A DNA stretch of 64,000 nucleotides from Wenjunlia vitaminophila DSM 41686 (GCF_000380165.1 NZ_KB904667.1:1-64000); one strand, 5' to 3'; counted from the stretch's first letter, positions 26,921 through 36,492 are shown. The notes: generated by a model not told the origin, from the sequence alone. Numbers and translations: made by a program.

Positions 26921-27658
26921 TCAGGCTGCGGGTGACGACGACCCGAGGGCCCCCCGAACCGTGGACCGCGGGCGGCGCGCCTGGCCGGGGCGGGGGGCTG
27001 CGGCGAGTGGGGCGTGGTCGGGGGCGCAGCGGGTGAGTTCGACGACGACCTGGTTGGCGAGGAACCAGGCGGCTGCCGGGTGGCCGTAGGGCAGGTGGCC
27101 ATCCGCGTGTGGGGAGCCGAGGCGACCGGCGGAGTTGGGAAGGTGGAAGCCGCCGAAGACGCCCCAGACACGCGGTTTGCGGGAACGAACGAGAACCGAG
27201 TGGGCCAGGTGGGGGCAGTGACGTGCAGCGAGGGTGGCGCAGGGCACACAGATCGGGGGCTTGGTGCACAGTTCGCCCTCCGGCCAGTGGGGCGACTGCA
27301 CGGTGTCGGGGCGCGGGAGAAGGAACAACCAGCCCCGGGAGGTGCGGCTGGCAGGGCCGCCGCAGACCTGGCAGAGCCGGTGGACCATCGCGCGACATTG
27401 TCGGCGGGGGTGCATCGCCGCGAAGTTGGGGCGGCCGGTGCCGGGGGCCTCGGTGACTCGGGCCCACAGCACGCCTTGGCGATCCCGGTCCGCTGGGGTC
27501 TCGTCGCGGTAGGCGAGCCCGGTGCCATCGGGGCGGGTGGCAAGAGCGCGGGCCACGGCGACGGTTTCCGTGCTCCAGACAGTGACGTAGGGAACGGGGA
27601 GACGACTCGGCCCCCAGAAGGAGAGTGGCCTGGCAGAGGCGAAGGGACGAGAGGTCAT
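26921..27658 (-). CDS. Cys-rich conserved actinobacterial protein (possible zinc ribbon)
   Basis: Hypothetical protein of 245 aa. The N-terminal third reads like a conserved domain (RPLSFWGPSRLPVPYVTVWS). The middle has paired cysteines, CQVCGG and, about 45 residues later, CVPCATLAARHCPHL, suggesting a zinc-binding site. The C-terminal ~35 residues are low-complexity. It is divergent from the UTRA/GntR regulator pair and shares their palindrome-containing intergenic region. In my memory of actinomycete genomes similar proteins sit beside GntR regulators, but function is unknown. No Shine-Dalgarno is evident before the ATG at 27658. Confidence 0.65.
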   Translation of the reverse strand: MTSRPFASARPLSFWGPSRLPVPYVTVWSTETVAVARALATRPDGTGLAYRDETPADRDRQGVLWARVTEAPGTGRPNFAAMHPRRQCRAMVHRLCQVCGGPASRTSRGWLFLLPRPDTVQSPHWPEGELCTKPPICVPCATLAARHCPHLAHSVLVRSRKPRVWGVFGGFHLPNSAGRLGSPHADGHLPYGHPAAAWFLANQVVVELTRCAPDHAPLAAAPRPGQARRPRSTVRGALGSSSPAA

Positions 27659-27750
27659 CGTTGAGGATCTTTCTCCGACAGTCGCGAACGGTTTGGTGAC
27701 GGCCGGGCAACGGCCTCCTCGGAGGTGTACGCTGAGTGAAGATCTTATCG

Positions 27751-27764
27751 CTTTTCGCGAAAAG
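27751..27764. promoter_or_regulatory. Perfect 14-bp palindrome CTTTTCGCGAAAAG
   Basis: A perfect palindrome in an AT-rich island of the divergent region between the Cys-rich protein and UTRA genes; a smaller palindrome AAGATCTT lies at 27739-27746. The position and symmetry make it the likely operator of the GntR-UTRA regulator encoded downstream. Confidence 0.55.
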
Positions 27765-27834
27765 TAGCAAGCAATAGACTGTGGGCCTCTTGCTGAGCGG
27801 CAAGGTGGGACCAGCGATCGGGTGGGAGGGCCTT

Positions 27835-28377
27835 GTGAACGACAGCAGGTGGGTCAGTACCTCGACGCCGTACCTTGCTCCACCGGGGGAGGGGCAACCG
27901 GAGATCTGGGGGGCCGAGGCGGCCGCGCGGGGGCGCCGGGGGAGCCAGCGCGTCGTGGAAGCCGGAGAGGTGGCCGCCCCGGGTGAGGTCGCGGACCTCA
28001 TGGGCGTCGCGGTAGGTGAGCCCGTCATTGTGCGCCGACGGGTGATGTACCTGGACGGGGACCCGTGTGAGCTGACGGACACCTACTATCCGGTGGGCAT
28101 CGCCCGCGGCACCCGGCTGGCCGAGGCTGCGAGGATTCCCGGCGGGGCCATCGCCTTGCTGGCCCAACTGGGGTATGCCGGGGCCCGCGTCAAGGAGGAG
28201 GTCACCGCGCGGATGCCGGACCCGACGACGAGGGAGGCCCTGGGGACCGGCCCTCGCGAACCCGTGTTGCTGCTCCGGCGGCTGACGCTGGACCGTGCAG
28301 GACGGCCCATCCAGGTTGACGTGATGACCATGCCAGCGCACCGGCAACGGCTGCGCTACGAGATCGAGATCGGATGA
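27835..28377 (+). CDS. UTRA-domain protein lacking a DNA-binding domain
   Basis: 180-aa protein from the GTG at 27835 (ribosome site GGGAGG 6 bases upstream). Residues ~35-175 form a UTRA ligand-binding domain: VADLMGVAVGEPVIVRRRVM, then ELTDTYYPVGIARGT, ending RQRLRYEIEIG. The N-terminal ~30 residues are too short for a winged helix, so the protein cannot bind DNA in the GntR manner. Its stop overlaps the start of a full GntR-UTRA gene (ATGA). It may pair with that regulator as a ligand-sensing or modulatory partner, or be a truncated paralogue. An in-frame GTG at 27781 has no ribosome site. Confidence 0.76.
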   Translation: MNDSRWVSTSTPYLAPPGEGQPEIWGAEAAARGRRGSQRVVEAGEVAAPGEVADLMGVAVGEPVIVRRRVMYLDGDPCELTDTYYPVGIARGTRLAEAARIPGGAIALLAQLGYAGARVKEEVTARMPDPTTREALGTGPREPVLLLRRLTLDRAGRPIQVDVMTMPAHRQRLRYEIEIG

Positions 28378-29153
28378 CCGTGTCCACGACCCCGGACGGA
28401 GGGTTCGACCGCCGCTCCCTGCACGAGCGGATCGCAGCGGATCTGCGTGACGAGATCATGAGTGGCGACCTGGCACCAGGGGCCAGCCTGCCCTCCACGG
28501 CACAGCTCAAGGCGAGGTTCGGCGCCTCCAACGCCACCGTCCAGAAGGCCCTTCAGTTGTTGAAGGACGAGCGGCTGGTCGTTGGTCGCGCCGGGGCGGC
28601 CGTGACCGTGCGCGAGCACCGCCAGCGGACCATGCGCCCCGCCGCGTACATGGCCCCTGTCGGCACGGGTGAGCAGTACCGGTGGCTCACCGAAGCAGCG
28701 AGGTACGGGGACAGGCCCCACAGCACGCTGCTCGACGTGACGGAAACCACGCCGCCCGCGGACGTCGGGTCGGCGCTCGGCATCCCGGCGAACGGCGCGG
28801 TGCTGCTGCGCAGCCAGGTGCTGCTGATCGACGACGAACCCGTGGAGCTGGTCCGGTCCTACTATCCGCTGGACCTCGCTCGTGGTACGGCGCTGATGGA
28901 ACGCCGCAAGATCAGGGGCGGAACCCCCACGCTCCTCGCCGAGCGGGGCTTTCCCCCACGGCTCAGCGTCGACAGGGTCTCCGCACGTGTGCCCACCCAG
29001 GAGCAGTTCGAGGCGCTGCGCCTCCCGAGTGCCCTGCCGGTGCTGCGGACCCTGCGGGTGGTCTACAGCGACCACGACCGGCCGATCGAGGCATCGGTCA
29101 TGGTGAAGGCGGGGCATCTTTACGAGCTGCGGTACGAGTTCACGCCGGACTGA
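28374..29153 (+). CDS. GntR-family regulator with UTRA domain (HutC subfamily)
   Basis: Transcriptional regulator, 259 aa. The N-terminal GntR winged helix (about residues 14-82) reads LHERIAADLRDEIMSGDLAP, then LPSTAQLKARFGASNATVQK. It is followed by a UTRA effector domain (about 105-255) ending HLYELRYEFTPD. The HutC subfamily typically senses sugars, sugar phosphates or histidine-pathway acids. The ATG overlaps the stop of the UTRA-only gene, so both are made from one transcript. A perfect palindrome upstream of the pair is the probable operator. Confidence 0.87.
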   Translation: MTVSTTPDGGFDRRSLHERIAADLRDEIMSGDLAPGASLPSTAQLKARFGASNATVQKALQLLKDERLVVGRAGAAVTVREHRQRTMRPAAYMAPVGTGEQYRWLTEAARYGDRPHSTLLDVTETTPPADVGSALGIPANGAVLLRSQVLLIDDEPVELVRSYYPLDLARGTALMERRKIRGGTPTLLAERGFPPRLSVDRVSARVPTQEQFEALRLPSALPVLRTLRVVYSDHDRPIEASVMVKAGHLYELRYEFTPD

Positions 29154-29301
29154 CCCCGCACCCCCTGGGCGGCTGCCGGGCGCCGCCGGGGGGTGGCTCC
29201 GGCCGCGGTGGCCGCTCGGGCCGCCGTGGCCTGGCCGGGGCCGGGGCCGTGGCCAGGGGCGGGCCGACGGCCCTCCGCGCCCCCCGGCCTATCCTCGTTC
29301 C

Positions 29302-29733
29302 ATGCTGACCATCACCCGGGCGCTGCACGACGCCCTCGTCGCCCATGCCCGCGCCGACCACCCCGACGAGGCGTGCGGAGTGATCGCGGGACCCGCGGGC
29401 AGTGACCGGCCGGAGCGGCACATCCCCATGCTGAACGCGGCCCGCTCGCCCACGTTCTACGAGTTCGACTCCGCCGACCTGCTCAGGCTCTACCGGGAGC
29501 TGGACGACCGGGACGAGGACCCGGTGGTCATCTACCACTCGCACACCGCCACCGAGGCCTACCCCTCGCGCACCGACATCAGCTACGCCAACGAGCCCGG
29601 CGCCCACTACGTCCTGGTCTCCACCGAGCACTGCGGCAACGGCGACGGGCCGTTCGAGTTCCGTTCGTTCCGCATCGTGGACGGTGAGGTCACCGAGGAA
29701 CCCGTGTCCCTGGTGGATGCCTACCAGGACTGA
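29302..29733 (+). CDS. mec: JAMM-motif metalloprotease of the CysO pathway (Mec-like)
   Basis: Zinc isopeptidase, 143 aa, with a complete JAMM motif: E23 (DEACG), H79-S-H81 and D92 (HSHTATEAYPSRTD). In Mycobacterium tuberculosis the homologue Mec cleaves newly made cysteine off the C terminus of the sulfur carrier CysO. The gene order here (this gene, then cysO, then cysM) is that of Rv1334-Rv1336. A leader peptide and hairpin lie between this gene and cysO, so the downstream pair may be regulated separately. Confidence 0.9.
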   Translation: MLTITRALHDALVAHARADHPDEACGVIAGPAGSDRPERHIPMLNAARSPTFYEFDSADLLRLYRELDDRDEDPVVIYHSHTATEAYPSRTDISYANEPGAHYVLVSTEHCGNGDGPFEFRSFRIVDGEVTEEPVSLVDAYQD

Positions 29734-29788
29734 CCACATACTGGGACGCCAGTCCGAATGAGATTCCGGGAATCGTTACGATGACCCC

Positions 29789-29890
29789 ATGTGTTCCCTC
29801 GATGTGAGTGACGACAGCCGCGAAGGCGCCCTGCTGGTGGCCCGCCTGCACATCGACCTGTGCCGCCTGGCCAGCGCCATCTGTCGCTGA
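29789..29890 (+). CDS. Cysteine-containing leader peptide (33 aa)
   Basis: Small ORF ATG 29789 to TGA 29890 encoding 33 residues with the ending LLVARLHIDLCRLASAICR. The pattern LxxRxHxDLxRxxSAxC is that of the putative leader peptides known upstream of sulfur-assimilation genes in actinomycetes. Cys codons are at positions 2, 25 and 32, two of them close to the stop, as required for a cysteine-sensing attenuator. It sits between mec and cysO-cysM, and a perfect 11-bp hairpin begins 22 bases after the stop. No strong Shine-Dalgarno is visible. Regulatory rather than enzymatic role inferred. Confidence 0.72.
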   Translation: MCSLDVSDDSREGALLVARLHIDLCRLASAICR

Positions 29891-31279
<1,389 letters not shown>

Positions 31280-31679
31280 CCCGGCACGCCCCGCCGGGGC
31301 CGGTCCGCGTCCTGCGCTGACCGGCCCCGGACCCTCCAGCCGTCCCCCGGCCGGCCACCCCCGGCACCGCCGACCCCCGCCCCCCGACCGCCCAGCGCCC
31401 GAGCGCACTTCGCACCGGCGCGGTGACACGCCTGCCCGCTCGTACTGGTGATTCCGCCCACAACCGGCCGCCGGAACGGCGGTGCGGGGGTTCGGCGGCT
31501 TACTCTCGTCTGACGTGGCGGCCCGCACCCGCCGCCAGCGGCCGACCGGCACCCGCGATCCCGCAACGGTGTGGACCGGGTGCTGACGTGGCACGCCCCG
31601 CGGCGGACGACGCGTCGTTCGGGGTGCGACGTCCGTCACCGCGCGAGGCCCCCGGATCCACCGCTGGAGGTTCCTGCCC
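31280..31679. other. 400-bp intergenic region, no gene seen
   Basis: GC-rich spacer between cysM and the MBL-fold gene. No ORF with family-like sequence, RNA gene or convincing terminator was found. In Mycobacterium tuberculosis a rhomboid-type gene and murI occupy this position; neither is present here. Confidence 0.5.
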
Positions 31680-32435
31680 ATGAAGCTCACCGTTGTCGGC
31701 TGCGCCGGGACCTTTCCCTCCGCGGACTCGCCGTGCTCGAGCTACCTCATCCAGGCCGACGGCTTCTGTCTGCTGCTGGACATGGGGAACGGCGCGCTCG
31801 GCGGGCTCCAGCGCCACTGCGGCCTGTACGACCTGGACGCGGTGCTGCTCAGCCACCTGCACACCGACCACTTCATCGACATGTGCAACTACTGGGTCGT
31901 GCGCTACTACCGCCACGAGGGCCCCGTGATGGACCGGCTGCCGGTGTACGGTCCCCGGGGCACCGAGGAACGGCTGTGCGACGCCTACGGCGGGGACCTG
32001 CCCAAGGACTCGGCGATGCGCGAGGTGTTCGACTTCCGGACGCTGGCCCCCGGTCGCTTCTCGGTGGGCCCGTTCACCGTGTACGCGGAGCGGGTGTGCC
32101 ACCCCGTCGAGGCGTTCGGCTTCCGGATCGAGCACGACGGCAGCGCCCTGGTCTACTCCGGGGACACCGGTCCCTGCGCTGCCCTCGTTGACCTGGCCAG
32201 GGACGCCGACCTGCTGCTCTGCGAGGCGTCGTTCACCGACGGCAAGGAGGACGTCCCCGGGCTGCACCTCAACGGCAGGCAGGCGGGGGAGCACGCGGCC
32301 AGGGCCGGGGCCGCCAGGCTGGTGCTCACCCACATCCCGCCGTGGACCGACCCGGCGCGGAACCTGACGGACGCCCGGGCGGCGTTCCCCGGGCCGGTGG
32401 AGGTCGCCAGGGCCGGCGAGGTCTACGAGCTGTGA
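31680..32435 (+). CDS. MBL-fold metallo-hydrolase (Rv1339-like)
   Basis: Metallo-beta-lactamase-fold phosphodiesterase-like enzyme, 251 aa. The two-metal motif H59-L-H61-T-D63-H64 (SHLHTDH) is present, and YSGDTGPC and LVLTHIPP supply the later ligands. The position next to mec-cysO-cysM and before rph matches the mycobacterial gene Rv1339, reported as an atypical cyclic-AMP phosphodiesterase. By synteny this could act on a cyclic nucleotide; an RNase Z-like activity is an alternative. ATG 31680 has a GGAGG ribosome site. It is convergent with the PTS gene 34 bp away. Confidence 0.85.
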   Translation: MKLTVVGCAGTFPSADSPCSSYLIQADGFCLLLDMGNGALGGLQRHCGLYDLDAVLLSHLHTDHFIDMCNYWVVRYYRHEGPVMDRLPVYGPRGTEERLCDAYGGDLPKDSAMREVFDFRTLAPGRFSVGPFTVYAERVCHPVEAFGFRIEHDGSALVYSGDTGPCAALVDLARDADLLLCEASFTDGKEDVPGLHLNGRQAGEHAARAGAARLVLTHIPPWTDPARNLTDARAAFPGPVEVARAGEVYEL

Positions 32436-32469
32436 CCCGGGTGACCGTCGCGCGGTGCCGCCCGGCGGG

Positions 32470-33852
32470 TCAGACCCTGGTGACGTCCTCGACGTCCTCC
32501 GCGGGTTCCCGCCCCGGGGTGTGCAGGTCCAACGTAACGATGGCCAGGCGGAAGACGACGTAGTACAGCGCGGCGAAGCCCAGGCCGATCGGGACGACCA
32601 CCCACTGGCGTTGACCGAGGTGCCAGTTGACGAGGTAGTCGATCAGGCCGCCGGAGAAGCTGAATCCCACGTGGACGTCGAGGGCCCACGTCACGGCCAG
32701 GGACAACCCCGTCAGCAGGGCGTGGATCGCGTAGAGCACCGGTGCGACGAACATGAAGGAGAACTCCAGCGGTTCGGTGACGCCGGTGACGAACGAGGTC
32801 AGGGCGAACGACAGCATCATCCCGGTGACCGCCTTGCGTCGCTCCGGCCTGGCACAGTGCGCGATCGCCAGGGCGGCGGCGGGGAGGGCGAACATCATGA
32901 TCGGGAAGAAGCCGCCCATGAACATCCCCGCGTCCGGGTCCCCGGCGAGGAACCTGGTCAGGTCACCCCTGACCGTCTGTCCCGAGGAGGAGTCGAAGGA
33001 ACCCGCCTCGAACCAGGCGAAGGTGTTGACGAACTGGTGCATGCCGACGGGGATCAGGGCGCGGTTGATCGCCCCGAAGATGCCCGCGCCCCACGGGCCG
33101 AGGCCGATCAGGCCGTCGCTCATCGAGCTGATGCCGTCTCCGACCGGCTCCCAGACCAGACCGAAGACCACGCCGAGCGCGGTGCCGATGAAGGCCATCA
33201 GGATCGGCACCAGCCGGCGCCCGTTGAAGAACCCCAGCCAGTCCACCAGTTTGACGCGGTAGGAGCGCTGCCAGACCACCGCGGTGACCAGGCCGAGCAG
33301 GATGCCGCCGAGCACGCTGGGGTTCTGTGGTTCGCCGGCGTCGTCGGGGAACGCCTCCAGGACCCCGTGGAAGGCCAGGAACCCGACGACCGCGGCGAGC
33401 GCGGTGGTGCCGTCCGCCTTCCTGGCGAAGCCGATGGCGACGCCGACGCAGAACAGCAGGGGCAGGGTGAGCCTGGGGTCGAGGATGGCGTTCCCCGCGT
33501 GGGTGAACACCTCCGCCACCTTGTTCCAGCCCAGACCCTCGGCACCCAGCACCCCGGGCTGGCCGAGACCGACGAGCAGGCCGGCCGCGGGGAGCACGGC
33601 GATGGGCAGTTGCAGGCTGCGACCGACCTTCTGCAGTCCCCGCACCAGTCCGGAGCGCCAGCCGCGGGCGGGGGACGGACGGGTGGCGGTGGTCCCCGCG
33701 TCCGGGCCGGCCGCCGGTGGGCCGGACGCCGCGGTGGACGTGCCGGCGCCGGGCGCCCCGCCCTCCGCGGGCCCGGGCGCCGGGTCGCCGGTGTCCGGCG
33801 GGCCCGGATCGGAGGGGACGGGAGATGTGGCGGCGTCATCGGTGTCAACCAT
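32470..33852 (-). CDS. PTS EIIC, N-acetylglucosamine-specific type
   Basis: Membrane component of a GlcNAc/glucose-family phosphotransferase system, 460 aa. After ~70 disordered Pro/Gly-rich residues it has about 10 membrane segments: LQLPIAVLPAAGLLVGLGQP, LIPVGMHQFVNTF, and the signature TGVTEPLEFSFMFVAPVLYA. It lacks a fused EIIB domain; that domain is encoded by the divergent small gene at 34107, the arrangement known for Streptomyces nagE2/nagF. A DasR-like site lies in the shared promoter region. It would import GlcNAc from chitin breakdown. Confidence 0.89.
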   Translation of the reverse strand: MVDTDDAATSPVPSDPGPPDTGDPAPGPAEGGAPGAGTSTAASGPPAAGPDAGTTATRPSPARGWRSGLVRGLQKVGRSLQLPIAVLPAAGLLVGLGQPGVLGAEGLGWNKVAEVFTHAGNAILDPRLTLPLLFCVGVAIGFARKADGTTALAAVVGFLAFHGVLEAFPDDAGEPQNPSVLGGILLGLVTAVVWQRSYRVKLVDWLGFFNGRRLVPILMAFIGTALGVVFGLVWEPVGDGISSMSDGLIGLGPWGAGIFGAINRALIPVGMHQFVNTFAWFEAGSFDSSSGQTVRGDLTRFLAGDPDAGMFMGGFFPIMMFALPAAALAIAHCARPERRKAVTGMMLSFALTSFVTGVTEPLEFSFMFVAPVLYAIHALLTGLSLAVTWALDVHVGFSFSGGLIDYLVNWHLGQRQWVVVPIGLGFAALYYVVFRLAIVTLDLHTPGREPAEDVEDVTRV

Positions 33853-34002
33853 CTGGAGTCACCCTTCCGGGGGAGCGCAGGGGCGTGCGGGGACCGTGGC
33901 TCGCGCACCCGGGGGCGCCTGAGGCCCCCGGGAGTCGCCGTGGGGACCTCCGACCGGACCCGGGTGCCGCGGCGCAGCGGGCCAGCGCCACCGACCGCCT
34001 TC

Positions 34003-34014
34003 TGGTATAGACCA
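34003..34014. promoter_or_regulatory. DasR-responsive element (dre) candidate
   Basis: TGGTATAGACCA, a near-palindrome one base off the TGGTCTAGACCA core recognised by DasR, the GntR-type GlcNAc repressor of streptomycetes. It lies between the divergent PTS EIIC and EIIB genes, where DasR sites are known for nag transport genes. Confidence 0.68.
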
Positions 34015-34106
34015 TGAAGGGGGAACGGGACGTACGGGCGGCGCCCGGCCCGGGTCGGACCGCCACCCGGGTCGGGCGGGGCCGGACCGAGGACAGGGAG
34101 CAGGTC

Positions 34107-34340
34107 ATGGCCAGCAAGGCTGAGCAGATCGTCGCCGGACTCGGCGGCGTGCGGAACATCGTCGAGGTGGAGGGCTGCATCACCCGGCTGCGCACCGAGG
34201 TCCAGGACCCCTCCCTGGTGAACGACGCCGCCCTGAGGGCCGCCGGGGCCCACGGAGTCGTGCGGATGGGCACCGCCGTGCAGGTCGTGGTCGGCACCGA
34301 GGCGGACCCACTCGCGATGGAGATCGAGGACATGATGTGA
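34107..34340 (+). CDS. PTS EIIB, GlcNAc/glucose family
   Basis: Stand-alone phosphotransfer domain, 77 aa from ATG 34107 (ACAGGGAG ribosome site). C24 in [11 protein letters not shown] is the phosphorylated Cys of the EIIB-Glc family; the C-terminal half [17 protein letters not shown] is also typical. It receives phosphate from EIIA and passes it to sugar imported by the EIIC encoded divergently. The upstream in-frame ATG at 34014 overlaps the dre site and is unlikely to be used. EIIA, HPr and EI are not in the window. Confidence 0.88.
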   Translation: MASKAEQIVAGLGGVRNIVEVEGCITRLRTEVQDPSLVNDAALRAAGAHGVVRMGTAVQVVVGTEADPLAMEIEDMM

Positions 34341-34452
34341 TCCGTTTCCCGTCGCGTCCCGACGCGTACCGCTTCCGGCGCGGAACCACCCCTGGTTGAA
34401 GAGACCGCCTTCGGACGGTGGTCCTCGACCGCTTCCGGATAGGGTCGTCGGC

Positions 34453-35202
34453 ATGCTTGTCAACTCAGCGGTACGAACCGACGGTCGTTCACCCGACCAG
34501 CTCCGTCCCGTCAGCATCGAACGGGGGTGGAACAAGCACGCCGAAGGCTCCGTCCTGGTCTCGTTCGGTGACACCAGGGTCCTGTGCACCGCGACCGTCA
34601 CCGAAGGGGTGCCCCGCTGGCGCAAGGGCAGCGGCGAGGGCTGGGTCACCGCCGAGTACGCCATGCTGCCCCGGTCCACCAACACCCGCGGTGACCGCGA
34701 GTCCGTCCGCGGGAAGATCGGCGGACGCACCCACGAGATCTCCCGCCTGGTGGGACGTTCGCTCCGGGCGGTCGTGGACCACCGGGCGCTCGGCGAGAAC
34801 ACCGTGGTCCTGGACTGCGACGTGCTCCAGGCCGACGGCGGCACCCGCACCGCGGCGATCACCGGCGCCTTCGTCGCGCTGGCCGACGCCGTGCGCTGGA
34901 TGCAGGCCCACAAGGTGATGAAGAGCAAGGCCAACCCGCTCGTCGGCACGGTCAGCGCGATCAGCGTGGGCATCGTGGGCGGGGTGCCACTGCTCGACCT
35001 CGCCTACGAGGAGGACGTGCGGGCCGAGACCGACATGAACGTCATCTGCACCGGTGACGGGCGGTTCGTCGAAGTGCAGGGCACCGCCGAGGGCGCCCCG
35101 TTCGACCGGTCGGAACTCGACCTGCTGTTGGACCTGGCGGTCGCTGGCTGCTCCCGCCTCGACGCCCTGCAACAGGCCGCCCTGGCGGGGGAACCGGCAT
35201 GA
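34453..35202 (+). CDS. rph: RNase PH (tRNA nucleotidyltransferase)
   Basis: Phosphorolytic 3'-5' exoribonuclease trimming tRNA 3' ends, 249 aa from ATG 34453. The family sequence is well kept: [75 protein letters not shown] and the phosphate-binding region [11 protein letters not shown]. Its stop overlaps the next start (ATGA). rph and rdgB are adjacent in many bacteria; here a lipoprotein gene lies between them. Confidence 0.95.
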   Translation: MLVNSAVRTDGRSPDQLRPVSIERGWNKHAEGSVLVSFGDTRVLCTATVTEGVPRWRKGSGEGWVTAEYAMLPRSTNTRGDRESVRGKIGGRTHEISRLVGRSLRAVVDHRALGENTVVLDCDVLQADGGTRTAAITGAFVALADAVRWMQAHKVMKSKANPLVGTVSAISVGIVGGVPLLDLAYEEDVRAETDMNVICTGDGRFVEVQGTAEGAPFDRSELDLLLDLAVAGCSRLDALQQAALAGEPA

Positions 35203-35636
35203 TCCCCGGCGGCCGGGGACGGCGGTGGGCGGGGAAGCGGACGGACCGGCAGGTGGGACGGGTGGCCGTCGGACTGGTGGCGTCCGCCGCCGCCGTGCTG
35301 CTGTTCGCCTCCACGGCGGCCTGCGACGCGGTGAACAAGGCGCTGGACTGCGGGGAGTTCGCGGTGGACATCACCACCGACGCGACGGAGCTCAGCCAGG
35401 CGCTCGCCCAGGCGGACCAGGACCCGCAGGGTGCCCTCGACGCCCTGCGGGAGCTGGAGCGGGACACCGACAAGCTGGGCGAGCGGTCGGACAACGCCGA
35501 CGTCGACCGGGCCGTCGAGGACCTCGCCACCCAGATCACCGAGACCCAGCAGGCGCTGGACGCCGGCCGGGTGCCCAGCGCCCGCCCCGTGATGGACGCC
35601 GCCAGCGAAGTGGCCAAGGTCTGCACCCCGGGGTGA
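35199..35636 (+). CDS. Putative lipoprotein between rph and rdgB
   Basis: 145-aa protein, translationally coupled to rph (ATGA overlap). A basic N terminus, a hydrophobic stretch ([20 protein letters not shown]) and a Cys at the end fit a lipoprotein signal peptide with a lipobox-like STAAC. The mature part is short, acidic and helical ([16 protein letters not shown]), resembling small actinobacterial secreted helical proteins. Two further Cys residues (near LDC and KVC) might form a disulfide. Function unknown; placement inside a nucleotide/RNA-metabolism operon is unusual. Confidence 0.65.
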   Translation: MIPGGRGRRWAGKRTDRQVGRVAVGLVASAAAVLLFASTAACDAVNKALDCGEFAVDITTDATELSQALAQADQDPQGALDALRELERDTDKLGERSDNADVDRAVEDLATQITETQQALDAGRVPSARPVMDAASEVAKVCTPG

Positions 35637-35705
35637 CCGCTCGCCGGACCCCGTTACCACCGGGCGCACGCGGCCGACCCGCGCGGCCCACGCAAGGAGC
35701 TGTTG

Positions 35706-36314
35706 ATGACCACCCGTCTCGTCCTCGCCACCCGGAACCCGCACAAGGTCTCCGAGCTGCGCGCCATCCTGGCGGTGGCCGGCGGTCCCCAGGACCTGCT
35801 CAGCGCCACCGACTTCCCCGACGTCCCGGACGTTGCGGAAACCGGCGTCACCTTCGCGGAGAACGCCCTGCTGAAGGCCCACGCCCTGGCCCGGGCGACC
35901 GGGCTGCCCGCGGTCGCTGACGACTCCGGGCTCTGTGTGGACGTGCTGGGCGGCGCCCCCGGGGTGTTCTCCGCCCGCTGGTCCGGGCGGCACGGCGACG
36001 ACGAGGCCAACCTGCGCCTCCTGCTCGACCAGATCTCCGACATCGGTGACGAGCACCGCGGTGCGCACTTCGCGTGTGCCGCGGCCCTGGCCCTGCCGGA
36101 CGGCACCGAGCGCGTCGCCGAGGGGGTCCTCGAGGGGACCCTGACCCACAAGCCGGTGGGCACCGGGGGCTTCGGGTACGACCCGATCCTGCGGCCGTCG
36201 GGGCACGACCGCACCTGCGCCGAGCTGACCCCCGAGGAGAAGAACGCCATCAGCCACCGCGGGCGCGCGTTCCGGGCCCTGGCCCCGGTGATCCGGGAAC
36301 TGCTCGACGGCTGA
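35706..36314 (+). CDS. rdgB: XTP/dITP diphosphatase (HAM1 family)
   Basis: House-cleaning pyrophosphatase removing ITP, dITP and XTP, 202 aa. Motifs: LVLATRNPHKVSELRAIL (nucleotide binding), TFAENALLKA, PAVADDSGLCVDVLGGAPGV (metal/base recognition) and GGFGYDPIL. An AAGGAG site precedes; ATG 35706 is preferred over the adjacent TTG at 35703. Last gene of the rph operon; a long hairpin follows before the convergent tRNA gene. Confidence 0.94.
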   Translation: MTTRLVLATRNPHKVSELRAILAVAGGPQDLLSATDFPDVPDVAETGVTFAENALLKAHALARATGLPAVADDSGLCVDVLGGAPGVFSARWSGRHGDDEANLRLLLDQISDIGDEHRGAHFACAAALALPDGTERVAEGVLEGTLTHKPVGTGGFGYDPILRPSGHDRTCAELTPEEKNAISHRGRAFRALAPVIRELLDG

Positions 36315-36362
36315 GGGCGCGCCGGCCCGGCCCGTGCCCGTCGTGCGGGGGACCGCGGAGGC

Positions 36363-36404
36363 GCCCGCCGCCCGGAGGACATCCGCGGTGTCCGCGCGGC
36401 GGGC
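36363..36404. terminator. Hairpin between rdgB and tRNA gene
   Basis: GCCCGCCGC / GCGGCGGGC perfect 9-bp arms with an inner GGACA/TGTCC pairing, 48 bp after the rdgB stop. Likely terminator for the rph-rdgB operon and, on the other strand, the tRNA. Confidence 0.5.
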
Positions 36405-36418
36405 GGACCGGTGTCGGT

Positions 36419-36492
36419 GGGGCCGACGAGATTCGAACTCGCACTGCGCAGGACCTAAACCTGCTGCCTCCTGCCAGTTGGGCTACGGCCCC
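36419..36492 (-). tRNA. tRNA gene, anticodon UAG, class I fold (Leu by codon, atypical)
   Basis: A 74-nt cloverleaf on the minus strand. Acceptor stem GGGGCCG/CGGCCCC is perfect; the D-arm begins GCCCAACTGG; anticodon stem GCAGG/CCTGC is perfect with loop TTTAGGT, giving anticodon UAG (codon CUA, Leu); the variable region is only five bases (GCAGT); the T-arm is GCGAG-TTCGAAT-CTCGT. Discriminator base is A; CCA is not encoded. A true bacterial tRNA-Leu has a long variable arm (class II, about 85 nt), so identity as tRNA-Leu is doubtful. The D-loop is one base longer than common. All invariant T-loop and D-loop residues are in place, so it looks functional. Confidence 0.82.
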
